Positions 10,390 to 19,404 of a DNA stretch of 64,000 nucleotides are shown piece after piece (position 1 is the first letter of the stretch; each line of letters starts with the position of its first letter). This DNA comes from Ectobius pallidus (taxonomy: Eukaryota; Arthropoda; Insecta; Blattodea; Ectobiidae). The notes beneath the pieces are model-generated. The model was not told the origin of the DNA. It was given only the letters and a program-made list of their open reading frames with translations, and made no database searches. The stretch covers positions 17,280,606 to 17,344,605 of the forward strand of contig CAXKWD010000003.1 in NCBI GenBank assembly GCA_964059195.1, in the 5' to 3' direction. The position numbers were made by a program, and so were the translations under genes.

Positions 10390-11062
10390 AAAAAGTTAAT
10401 ATGTAATACTGAAGAAATTGCACATGTTGAATATTTTAAATATCTAGGGTCTATTATACAAAAGGATGCAACAACAAATTTAGAGATTCAAAGAAGAATA
10501 ATGGATGGGAAGAGAATTATAGGAATGCTAAATTCAATCTTATGGAGTAAAAATATTTTACATAGAACTAAAAAATTAATATATCAGGCATTATTCCAAA
10601 TTACATTGTATGACGCTGAAATTTGGACCATAAGTAGACAACAAGCAAACAAATTAATGGTATTAGAAATGGATTTTTGGAGGCGTTCAGCAAGAAAATC
10701 CAGGAAAGAAAAAATTCGGAATAATAGTATAAGGGAAATAATGCAAGTTGAAAAGAATATTTTGGAAAGTGTAGAAGAAAGACGCTTGAAATGGTATGGA
10801 CATGTACTCAGAATGACAGAGAATAGAATACCTGAGAAAATTTTGGATTGGAAAGTAGAAGGAAAAAGAAGAAGAGGGAAGCCCAAAGAGTGCTGGATGG
10901 ATGGGGTGAAAAGGAGTATGGCGAGAAAAGGAGTATGGCGAGAAAAGGATCAAGTGAAGAAGATGCTATGGACAGGGACTTATGGAGGCAAAAGATTGTT
11001 GTGGGATGAAGGAAAACCATTGTATTTGGAATATTCCTTAATAAATAAACAAATAAATAAAT
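10390..11062 (+). mobile_element. LINE reverse-transcriptase C-terminal fragment, second family
   Basis: The frame opens after a stop at 10387 and reads VEYFKYLGSIIQKDATTNLE, RRIMDGKRIIGMLNS, then the block YQALFQITLYDAEIWTISRQ (equivalent to ...LPVVLYGCETWSL... at 7970) and later ERRLKWYGHVLRM, KRRRGKPKECWMDGVKRS and LLWDEGKPLY. Order and spacing are those of a LINE thumb and C-terminal tail. A 17-bp tandem duplication (10909-10942) shifts the frame, and the end peptide returns only after a second shift. An AATAAATAAACAAATAAATAAA-like tail at 11040-11062 marks the 3' end. It is 5' truncated and inactive. It is related to the 7385 copy but clearly a different family. Confidence 0.8.
10909..10942 (+). 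repeat. 17-bp tandem duplication that shifts the LINE frame
   Basis: AAAAGGAGTATGGCGAG occurs exactly twice in tandem (10909-10925 and 10926-10942). Seventeen is not a multiple of three; in the alternative frame downstream EEDAMDRDLWRQKI appears, the peptide expected after GVKRSMARKG. Confidence 0.85.
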
Positions 11063-11715
11063 TTAAAAAAAAGTTACAGGTCATTTGCAGAGTACTTGCT
11101 GTTTGTTTATTCCTAATGTACGTGCTTATGATGCAAATGAGACATTTCATAAATGAATGTTTAGATTTTACATAGATAGTTATTTTCTCCAGGTGTTGTA
11201 TGTTGACTTGAGTTCAAGCTTACATTGTTTCAGTTATCTGTGAAAATAACTTTCAACTGTCACTTGCACTTGGAAGTTGTAAATAATGTTATCAGTTGTA
11301 ACTTCATCATTGAGTTGACCTTGAGTTGAGCATGAGTAGCTGTTTTTACTCCAGAGGTGCCTCTTGCTCATCAATGTTTGTTAATACCAGAATGTTAGGT
11401 TTTCTTTTTCTTCCGTCTGTTAGTTAGTCCAGTTTTTCGACAACTTTATTTGTATTCTGTGATCTAATTCTGAAAGTCAGTGCCAAAAATATACAGTAAG
11501 TGTTTTGCATTCATCAGGTATGGAAATAGAATTTCAAGGGCAAATGATCAGACAGGTTTTCTTACTATGTCCATGAAACTTGGTAGAGATTGTAGAGTAA
11601 GTCAGATTCAAAGTACATTGACCGTCATATGTACTGGTTGCATTGTAAAAAATGTTATAATTAATGTTGATAATTTTATTTTAATTAATTCACTTCAGCC
11701 AGTACCTTAGCTATA

Positions 11716-12728
11716 CAGTAGAGTCCAGACATCTGGTTAATTTGGACGGAATTAAAAAAAGAAAGAAGAAAAAAGAAGGTTGCAATTTTTAAACTCAAAG
11801 ATGTTTTGTTTTGTTAATCCTACGTCAGTTCATAGGTTAACTTAAATCTATGTGTACAGTAGTATTAAAATTAAAATTTTGTAGGAAAAGTTATATTTAC
11901 GGAAATTAAAAAAAAAATAGTTTTACCATCTAAAACTTGTACTACAGTACAGTAATTAGTAGGGCAAGGCATTTAATGACCATAAGATAGTGAAAAAATG
12001 CAAAATAAAAAATGCATTTATGACCTAAAAATAGTGAAAAAATGACCAATAAATTTTCCATTATTACTTAAATTTAGTTTTTTAAAGTAATGAATCGCTA
12101 AAAGGGATTTAATGGATGTCAGTGCATTATATATTAATTTACAATATAAAACACCCTCATTTTATTACTAAAGAAATAAGTAAATTTATACTACTTGGAC
12201 ACCCTTCTGAAGTGGCATGTCCATCAAATTGCCCCAAGCAAATATGTGACATTTAAAAAGAAAGAAAAAAATATTTATTGCTACAAGACAAACTGTTATG
12301 GCATTTACAATAAACCTGAATTAAAATCAACTATGAACACTTGGCGGAGATTGTAAAAAAAACAAACAAAAATGAGTCTGTTGTCTGAAAGTAACAATTT
12401 GTACATGGAAAAGCTCCTCTCTGCCTCCACTGAAAATGCCTTAAATGACCTAAAAATGCAGAAAATGACCTAAAAATTGTAAAAAAATGACCTATCTCTT
12501 GAAAATGGCAAAATGCAAAATAAAGCAATAAAATTCAAAAACAAATTGCCCTTATTTGATCAATTATTTATTGTTGCACATTTATATATATTCGAGCTAT
12601 CTTTTAACCTTTATATAAAAAAGATGCAAAATCATCAAATGCCTTGCCCTAGTAATTAGCATTTTAAGCCAAATTTTGTTTAATCTGGCCAGTGGTCCCA
12701 TCTAGTCCATATAAACAGTACTCTGCTG
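11716..12728 (+). mobile_element. pogo/Tigger-like MITE, split by a nested hAT element
   Basis: The left end, TA|CAGTAGAGTCCAGACATCTGG, and the reverse of the right end, TA|CAGCAGAGTACTGTTTATAT, are imperfect inverted repeats flanked by TA, and both sides carry CATCTGG/ATCTGG and TTAA-T motifs. CAGTAGA-type termini with TA target sites are typical of the pogo/Tigger group. Subtracting the insert at 11960-12651 and its duplicated target leaves about 310 bp. No coding content. The terminal match is modest, so this is less certain than the hAT insert. Confidence 0.45.
11960..12651 (+). mobile_element. Non-autonomous hAT element with perfect 8-bp target duplication
   Basis: Termini TAGGGCAAGGCATTTAATGA and the reverse of the right end TAGGGCAAGGCATTTGATGA match at 19 of 20 bases. 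The flanks GTAATTAG at 11952-11959 and 12652-12659 are identical, an 8-bp target duplication as made by hAT transposases. Inside are repeated subterminal motifs TGACCTAAAAAT on both sides. It has no transposase frame, so it would have been moved in trans. A related end is at 44997. Confidence 0.85.
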
Positions 12729-13567
12729 TATCTGAGGAAGGAATTAATACAAAAACAACTACTTGAGTTTGAGTCGTAATATAATTTCAGTTTAATTATA
12801 TGGTCTTCAGATTTTTATGAAGTGATTGATCTGAAATGTGGTGTGGGTGAACAGTGGTTACAATTGGGAATTAAAAGCGGGGGAGGGGAACAAAAATGAT
12901 AGACATTAAAAGATACCTGAGGGTCTGTGGATTTTAAGGGGGGTTGACAACATTTAAAAAAAATTAGCCATAAAATGGTCTGAATGAATTGGGCAGAGGA
13001 GTAAAGGTTGATGGCTTGCTAATTTACCAGTTACTACAGAAATATATTTTTTGAGGTTTTGATTGAAACGCCCCAAAGGGGTGACATACACATATTGGTT
13101 AAAAAAAAAATTACACACTACAGTAAGTCTATAATGAAAGTATTACTATCTGTAACAAACTTTAATCGTTTACCAGGAAAAAAAAAAACATATTCAAATT
13201 CACAGATAATGTTCATTCAATTTACAGAAATATGTTAATATCTACCATATTGATTAAAATACATACTGGAATCTAAATAATGTGATAATGCTTTAGAAAA
13301 AAAAATTCTAGCAAAACCGGATACACTTTCAGGTAACGTGTTATATCATATCAATTCATATAACTATTTCTTTGCCTTCTGGCCTTTTTGGAGGCAGATA
13401 ATTCAATTACTGTATGCAGCTCAAGTTCCCTTGCAACATACTGAATGCACGAAGCCTTTGTTGACTCATGGTACTTCTTAAATACTTTTTCTCAATTAAT
13501 TTCTACTTCAAAGAGGATCTCAACAGTAGATTCAGTAACAGGAAGTGTGAGCAATAAAATATATGCA
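12729..13567. other. No feature recognised
   Basis: AT-rich sequence with short poly-A runs (13096-13105, 13180-13189). No element boundary, coding remnant or RNA gene seen. Confidence 0.3.
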
Positions 13568-13614
13568 GTGCGTATGTCTGATAGCAGATGCGAATACCTA
13601 TCAGACGTACGCAC
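13568..13614 (+). repeat. 17-bp inverted repeat (hairpin)
   Basis: GTGCGTATGTCTGATAG (13568-13584) pairs with CTATCAGACGTACGCAC (13598-13614) with one mismatch around a 13-nt loop. It is far stronger than the surrounding sequence would give by chance. Whether it is an element terminus or an RNA structure is unknown. Confidence 0.75.
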
Positions 13615-13810
13615 CCGATTCAAAATACTCGAAAATTCACCTCGACGTTTGGGTCCCTTAGACTTTGGAGCCCCCGCGTTGCGAGGTTTTAGGGGGTGTA
13701 ATTTACGCCAATGACAATGTTAATCTATGCTACCATTCTTTATGGTAGAACAACGTTGCTTCTTGGTTCATTTATAGTCACTCCAACGTGTATGCAGCCT
13801 TAAGGCTAGT

Positions 13811-13975
13811 TTACACGGCGAAATCTGCCGCATGGGATTTGAACCATTGTGTGATAACCTCCATTTCTCTGTCAATCTCTACCATTTTCTGACATTTCTT
13901 GAGGGGTAGGAAAAGATAAAAATCTCTGGGTGCGCGGTCCGAGCTGTAGGGTGGAGGCTTCAACACCTCCCTGCA
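13811..13975 (-). mobile_element. mariner transposase C-terminus, minus strand
   Basis: On the minus strand the frame reads RLQETCREVLKPPPYSSDRA then PRDFYLFLPLKK and ends WFKSHAADFAV. This is the last catalytic block of mariner (family consensus ...HPPYSPDLAPSDFHLF...), with the catalytic Asp position kept (SSD) but flanking residues changed (DRAPRD). Only the C-terminal part remains. It abuts, in opposite orientation, the copy at 13977-14311. Confidence 0.75.
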
Positions 13976-13976
13976 A

Positions 13977-14311
13977 GTCTCCTGCAAACGTTCGGTTAGG
14001 AGATGTTTCAACATCCACCCTACAGCTCGGTCCTCGCTCCCAGTGATTTCCATCTTTTCCTACATCTCAATAAATGGCAGAGAATGACAGAGAAGTGTAA
14101 ATGGTTGTCACACAGATGGTTTAAATCCCAGGCGGCAAACTTCTACGATAGAAGTTGGTCTCACGGTATGACAAGTGTCTTAATTCCGGTGGCGAATATG
14201 TTGAAAATAGCTGAACACTTGCTATATCTGTTGCAATAAATATATCCATGAAATTTTGTTTTGTTTGTGTAAACGGCCCTAGGGAAACTTACTTTGTGGA
14301 CGGCCCTCGTA
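13977..14311 (+). mobile_element. mariner 3' half: transposase C-terminus and 3' terminal repeat
   Basis: From about 13977 the plus strand reads LQTFG, a stop, then EMFQHPPYSSVLAPSDFHLF and LHLNKWQ, ending WFKSQAANFYDRS. In the last catalytic motif the expected Asp (SPD) is Val (SSV), so it could not have been active. About 70 bp after the reading frame the sequence, read in reverse from 14311, is TACGAGGGCCGTCCACAAAG, a mariner-type terminal repeat ending at a TA. The 5' half is missing. Confidence 0.8.
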
Positions 14312-14466
14312 CAAGAGAAGAAGGAATGTATGGAGATTTTGGCAGATGGACTGTGTACGCTAGACCACGCCTTGTCTCGACGAGGTTGCGTCTGTGGCTG
14401 CTTGTTTTTAATATGAATTTACAAGACACGCGATCCACCAGTTAATTCACGATACTGCACTGGCTG

Positions 14467-14724
14467 CTACAAGTATGACACATGTCTGTGTCCATGCCCT
14501 TTACACTGTTTCCAGTTCAAACCCATTCTGAAACCATTATCTGGGCCGGGTCTGACGGGATCAAACGAACAAATTGAACACACTTTTTGTGTTGCTGCCT
14601 TCTCTTCCAGACAGTCTAAGGCAAGATCTCCCAAATAGTTCGCTGAAATCTTCACGAAATTAAAACGAGATGCATATTCAACCAGAGGAGCAGCAACCAA
14701 GTTCAAGACATTGAGGATTACCAT
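14467..14724 (-). other. Unidentified open frame beside the mariner remnant
   Basis: An 85-codon frame on the minus strand with balanced amino-acid use, including LVEYASRFNFVKISANYLGD and KVCSICSFDPVRPGP, i.e. less simple than most open frames in this window. I recognise no domain. It lies downstream (minus sense) of the fragment at 14770-14900, so it may be part of an old transposon or retrocopy. No evidence of expression. Confidence 0.2.
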
Positions 14725-14769
14725 AAGATTAGCAGTTAGTCGATAGCTGGCCAGCTAGCAAGATTTTTG

Positions 14770-14900
14770 ACCGCTCATGCGCTGTTGGTATCCTGCAATG
14801 CAATACAGTACAATGGTAGACTTCCCTTCCACTCTCCCCCTTACCGGTGCTGGTCGTCTTCCTATTTGGACCACTCTCTACCAGTTACTACATACGAGGA
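14770..14900 (-). mobile_element. Repeat fragment shared with 27508-27612
   Basis: On the minus strand it reads VQIGRRPAPVRGRVEGKST; the plus strand at 27520-27590 reads IQLGRRPPKVRGRVSGRDV. Similarity at DNA and protein level over about 100 bp shows the two derive from the same, probably coding, repeat. The family is not identified; the second copy lies inside the Harbinger-like element at 26899-29401. Confidence 0.4.
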
Positions 14901-15227
14901 ATACTGCGAAAGTCGTTATAACTATTTTTTTCACGGTAAACCTGGCCATTCAAGACATTTTTAAATATTCAGTTGAAGTGACACAATATAATATAATATT
15001 TAGTATATTTAATATAATGTAATTTTTAATATAGTTCCAATACAATGTTTCTCTTGTCTATTCTTAAATTAGATTATTGGTAATGTTATGAATGTATCCC
15101 CCTCTGATTCTTAAAGCCTTAACTACACTTGGTTCCCTGTAGCTCTGAACCCTCCATCAATAGACTACATGTCTTTTGAGGGACAATTTTGGCTGCAATT
15201 TAACCAATACTCCCTACCAGCGGTTTG

Positions 15228-15280
15228 CTAATAATAATAATAATAATAATAATAATGATGATGATGATGATAATAATAAT
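15228..15280 (+). repeat. (TAA)n/(TGA)n microsatellite
   Basis: A run of TAA units with a central TGA block ends exactly where the hAT element at 15281 begins and resumes after it at 16041, so the element inserted into the array. Confidence 0.9.
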
Positions 15281-16040
15281 CAGGGCCCGGATTCTAATGA
15301 CATGTCGTCTTTTTATTGATGCTGGATAAACATTGCCAACTTGTGGATAAATCATAATCATGGCCTCGAGATTATAGAAATGCATTTTTATTATGTCTTT
15401 TTTTGTAATTTTGTGCAATTTTATATTTTTAGGGCATTGATTTCAATTTTAGGTCATTATTTTGTCATTTTCGTGTCATTTGCTTCCTTATTTACAATTT
15501 TCATGTATTTACATTGAGTGTATTAACTTTTTTTTCGTCGCTAGCGATGCTGTCTTTAAAGTATTGTTTGTTTAATGCAAGAAGGAAAAATTCGGCGTTA
15601 AAGTGTTGATATATCTCAGTCGGAAGTGAGAATCAAAGAAACGTCAAAATTTTGTATAATATTACTATTGTTATTAGATTTACTTGTCACCTGCTTGGAT
15701 TTGAGAGTGAAAACTAGCCTACTGTTTACCCTCAATAAACAACAGTATAATCCGGCAGACCACAAATGGATGTGCTGAATTTTGACTCATCAGTGCCTCA
15801 GTGCCAGTATAAATTTCCGTGAGAAAAGAACATTCACAACATTACAGTTATTTACAGTTTTTACAATTATGTACAAACTAGTCTATAACTTTGTGTGTAC
15901 AATAATCATTTTTTATAAATAAAATATAAGTTTTTAGGTAATTTTTTTATAATTATTAAGTCATTTTCTTAAATTCAGGGTCATTTTATACCCATAGGTC
16001 ATTTTTCAAACAACTTTAGGTCATCCGAATCCGGGCCCTG
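15281..16040 (+). mobile_element. 760-bp non-autonomous hAT element in a microsatellite
   Basis: Begins CAGGGCCCGGATTC and ends GAATCCGGGCCCTG, a perfect 14-bp inverted repeat. Flanks 15273-15280 and 16041-16048 are both ATAATAAT, consistent with an 8-bp hAT duplication, though the TAA array makes this less decisive. The interior has repeated TTTTAGGTCATT motifs near both ends, like the TGACCTAAAAAT motifs of the element at 11960, suggesting related transposases. No transposase frame. Confidence 0.8.
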
Positions 16041-16434
16041 ATAATAATAATAATTCGGCTACAACACTCAGTGTTATTTTATTAGCAGGCTGGAAAGGAA
16101 GAGTTTGGAACTGGAACTTGTAGCCTATTACCGAGTTAGAAGGGATTTGTCCTGCAGTGTCGCTATGTAATGAGTATCATATGAACTGCGAACTTCATTT
16201 AACGAGTTCCCCTCCCACGCTGTGCAGAAGAACGAGCAAATGGGAGTTAATATTTTAGTACTTCAGACAAGCTTGTTACACCAGATATAAACTTTACACT
16301 TCCTGCCCCCAGGCACAATCAGATGTCATTCCCAGTAAACATTCATTTTCTCGTAAAATCAAACGAGACTTAGATGATAGCATTAACACAAGACCTACCA
16401 TGCAGTCATAATCATATAAATTAGTCCAGAGGGT

Positions 16435-16772
16435 CTTAGGCGTACCGAGGGGGGGGGTTGGGGGTTTGAACCCCCCCCCCCCCATTGATTAAAAAAAGGA
16501 AAATTGTATAATTTTTTAAAGTCTGCCCATAAATTACTTAATACAAGTATAAAGCGTGGGAAGCTTAAAACTCGTTATTTTGTGTCTTAATTTTTAAAAT
16601 TTTCCGGGGAAGGACCCCCGGAAGCTTAAAACTCGTTATTTTGTGTCTTGATTTTTAAAATTTTCCGGGGGAGGACCCCGGGCCCCCCTCTCCCTGGGGG
16701 GTATTCCATACCCCCCAGACCCCGCGGATGTTATAACCCCCCCCCCATATGGTCGGCCTGGTTACGCCTATG
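16435..16772 (+). mobile_element. hAT-like MITE, copy A, with 8-bp target duplication
   Basis: Left end CTTAGGCGTACC and reverse of the right end CATAGGCGTAACCAGG form the inverted termini; CAGAGGGT flanks both sides (16427-16434, 16773-16780), an exact 8-bp duplication. The interior shares poly-C tracts, GGAAGCTTAAAACTCGTTAT and TTTAAAATTTTCCGGGG with copy B at 25777-26039. Copy A is longer because a roughly 62-bp block (about 16559-16680) is tandemly duplicated. Confidence 0.8.
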
Positions 16773-16879
16773 CAGAGGGTTGGCCAACCCACGGTACACC
16801 GCGTGCAACTCTTGAATATACCACTATATCAACCTAGAATACCAGAAGTAGGCCTAATACAAAAATTTATTACCTTTTA

Positions 16880-17650
16880 CTTGCTTACTCGTTGTCAATA
16901 AACAATGCAGAGTGTCCACATGGTGGAAAGTCAGTGCAAGTCAGAGAAATTAAAATTGGTCAGGGAAAGTAAGGGAATTTTGTAAAGCAAAGGAAAAAAT
17001 CAGGGAAATTTGTAAAAATGTATAAAAAAGGGAAATCAACCAGCCCCAGTGAGCTAGGCATGTGTTTTATTCCAGTCTGTTATAAGATAACCCAGACTGT
17101 GTAAGTAATTTTCTTTTCAGTACTTGAGCTAATCATTTCTTATTTTTGTTATGGGGATGGAGGAGGCTGAATTTTGTTTTTGTTTTGTTTACAAAGAACC
17201 TTGAAAACACTGATTCTTGTGGTCAGGGAAATGTAAATTACTAATCGTGTAAAGTCAGGGAAAGGTGAGGGATAGCCTATTTATTTTTAAATTTCTATGG
17301 ACATCCTGCAATTCCTAAGCAAGCTAAATGAATATTATCTATTTTATGGAACCCGGAGGTTCATTGCCGCGCTTACACGAACCCGCCATTCAACCCTATT
17401 CTGTGCTAACTCCAACTAGCCCTCGCAAAACCTACTTACTTTAAATATGTTCTAATTTTGTCCTCCCACCTACGTCTAGGTCTTTCAAGTGGTCTCCTAG
17501 TCATTGTTTTTGAGATATTTCTTTCCTCCCCCATGCGCGCCACATGTCCACATGTCCACCCCATTTCATCTTCCATGATTTAATTACCCTTATTATATTC
17601 GATGAAGAGTACAGGCTATGAAGCTCGTCATTATGCAGTTTTTTTTCTCT
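16880..17650 (-). mobile_element. LINE 3' end, minus strand, split by a MITE
   Basis: The minus strand from 17650 carries the same tail as 8142-8480: ...CTTCATAGCC..., TAATTAAATCATGGAAG, GTAGGTGGGAGGACAAAAT, and GAACCTCCGGGTTCCAT (end of the coding tail), followed by CTTAGGAATTG. Here the MITE at 16908-17308 interrupts, and the remaining 3' tail, CAACGAGTAAGCAAGTAA, continues at 16895-16880. Only the last 300 or so bases of the element are present. Confidence 0.75.
16908..17308 (+). mobile_element. MITE with CAGRGTGTCCAC ends nested in a LINE tail
   Basis: Left end CAGAGTGTCCAC and right end ATGGACATCCTG are inverted repeats of about 12 bp. Subterminal GTCAGGGAAAT motifs recur at both ends. 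It is alignable over its length with 53949-54312 (AGCTAATCATTTCTTATTTTTG, TGTAAGTAATTTTC, GTCAGGGAAATGTAA). It sits inside the LINE 3' tail; flanking AATTG/CATTG in LINE sense is compatible with a 5-bp duplication with one change. Confidence 0.7.
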
Positions 17651-17718
17651 GTATAGGCCTACTCCAAATAAAATGATACGAAAGGAAAGAAGAAAAACCC
17701 TTTTAAAGGAAGGGGGAA

Positions 17719-18307
17719 TCTCTATATATATAAAAGGCTTTGTCCTGACTGACAGGAATCAACGTAGAGCCTAAACTATAACAGGTAGAGACTTGGAATT
17801 TTGACAGTACCTTCGTTTCATAATGTAGGTGCTCACTAAGAAAGGATTTTGAAAAAATCAGATTTTAAATGCCAAAAATCAAATGTTTTTGAGAATACTT
17901 AATCCCTTCTTACACAGAATTATCGAATCCGAATCACATTTGATATTAAAACATATTGTTGCCAGTGGGTTTCAGATGGGTTTGGAATTAAATTAAATGG
18001 AAGTTTGACAATTACAGTTGGCTTTGTCTATTTTTGTCATACCTTGGAAATAAAACTTTCGCGATCGCTTGAATGTTGTAAGCCCTAATATGGTCAAACG
18101 TTGTTCGATTTGGACGAAACTCACTATACAGGGGTTTTCTGGACCAAGGAACTCGAATCTGAGGTCGCTTTTACCAGGCGATGCTATCTAATCGTGGTAT
18201 GTAGTCCACGTGATTTAGGTGTTAATAAATATAATGATTTAACTATTATGCTCTTAATTTTTAATTTTTGAAATAATTATCGCGGGCGAAGCCGCGGGCA
18301 AATGCTA
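17719..18307 (+). mobile_element. Complete non-autonomous Helitron, 589 bp
   Basis: Starts TCTCTATATATATAAAA after an A (17718) and ends CTAG (18304-18307) before a T, as expected for A^T insertion by Helitrons. A GC-rich hairpin, CGCGG-GCGAAG-CCGCG, lies about 9 nt before the CTAG. There are no terminal inverted repeats and no target duplication. The 3' modules (CGAATCTGAGGTCG, GCGGGCGAAGCCGCGGGC) recur inverted at 5945, 30590 and 48003. No Rep/helicase frame, so it depended on another copy. Confidence 0.8.
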
Positions 18308-18404
18308 GTAGTCTTATAACATAAGACTGCGTAGGTCTTAAAATGTTCATTTTAGATATCTAAAATAGGCTCTTTCAGTACCTCATTTAGGCTATATAAA
18401 ACCA

Positions 18405-18740
18405 ATATGAAATATACCTGAGGAGAAAATTAGATTTTAAAGTAGTACACCGGCCGTGTTCGTTTAATTTGATTACTATGAAAAAGCTTGTTTTCATATT
18501 TCTACTTATCTGTACAAGAATTTACCGCTTAACATTAGTTGCTATTTGTCAAGAAATAGTAACTTAATGTATAAGTGTTACTGGCCAGATAGTGAATATG
18601 ATTTTACATAAAATCAATTTTGATAACCATAAGGTAGGGGAAATTAAGCATAATCCAATTATTCAACACCAACGGGAGCTTTCTAATGCATTGCCCTCAT
18701 AAGAGTAGTCTATACTGGACATACAGCAATTTTTGTGGGG
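18405..18740 (+). repeat. Left arm of a widely spaced inverted repeat
   Basis: From TGAAATATACCT through CGGCCGTGTTCGTTTAATTT, TGTACAAGAATTTACCGCTT, GGCCAGATAGTGAATATG and CCATAAGGTAGG to CAACGGGAGCTTTCTAATGC, this matches the reverse complement of 21655-21970 with high similarity. The two arms are about 2.9 kb apart. Confidence 0.75.
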
Positions 18741-18974
18741 TTCTCGAAACTTTAAATTATAAAATTATTATTTTATAAAATACAAAAACGATATTGTATT
18801 AAAAAGTGAAATTTTTTCGCTGTTTACTTTGGATATCAAGTTGCTAATTCGAACTCAATAGCTTAAAAATTATACTTAGAAAATGGACATTGAATCCAGG
18901 TGTCTCTTATTATAATTTTGAACAATATTTATGTAATATTCTGCTTAACACGTGCTGTGGTGACGACCTAGTCC

Positions 18975-19187
18975 CTAGGGCATCAACAGCATCAGATGAT
19001 GCAAGAAGTAAATAGTAATTTCGAAATAGCAGGAAATGGAAAATATAATTTTTCCATCTGTCAAGTGCGGGAATTCTTGCAACCACTGTCTTATACGGTT
19101 GATCTTTGAACTCCTGTTTTTGGTATTTTCTTCTGCTGAACTATTCGCTGAACTATTCGCATAGACCTTGCACAATGGGCACTTCAC
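18975..19187 (-). pseudogene. Possible hAT/BED-like zinc-finger remnant
   Basis: The minus strand encodes MKCPLCKVYAN, then SSANSSAEENTKNRSSKINR, then RIRQWLQEFPHLTDGKIIF. The segment '..WL.EFP.LTDGKI.F' resembles the start of BED-type/CGGBP-like zinc fingers found at the N-terminus of some hAT transposases, where a CxxC normally follows; only one Cys remains here. A GAACTATTCGCT duplication (about 19137-19160) adds the repeated NSSA. Tentative. Confidence 0.25.
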
Positions 19188-19404
19188 ACAATCTACGAGG
19201 ATTGCTTTACTATTGTGGCTTAGCGGGTGAACTAATCTTTTGAATACACTGAGGAATTTATGTTGTATTAAACGGAATAGACACTTTTTACAATTTTAAA
19301 GTAAAATGAGCTAAGATGGGCGCTAACGTCGAAATAGGCTGTTTTAGGTGCTATAAAATTAACAGTTTCTAGTGTAATTAGTCATGAAATGCGTAAGTAC
19401 AATT

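Noticed and set aside
10584..11020. Three overlapping minus-strand frames
   Set aside because: They are antisense shadows of the LINE coding fragment at 10390-11062, which has the recognisable peptide on the plus strand.
15200..15418. Minus-strand frame with a long run of Ile
   Set aside because: It is the translated TAA/ATT microsatellite plus the start of a hAT element, not a protein.
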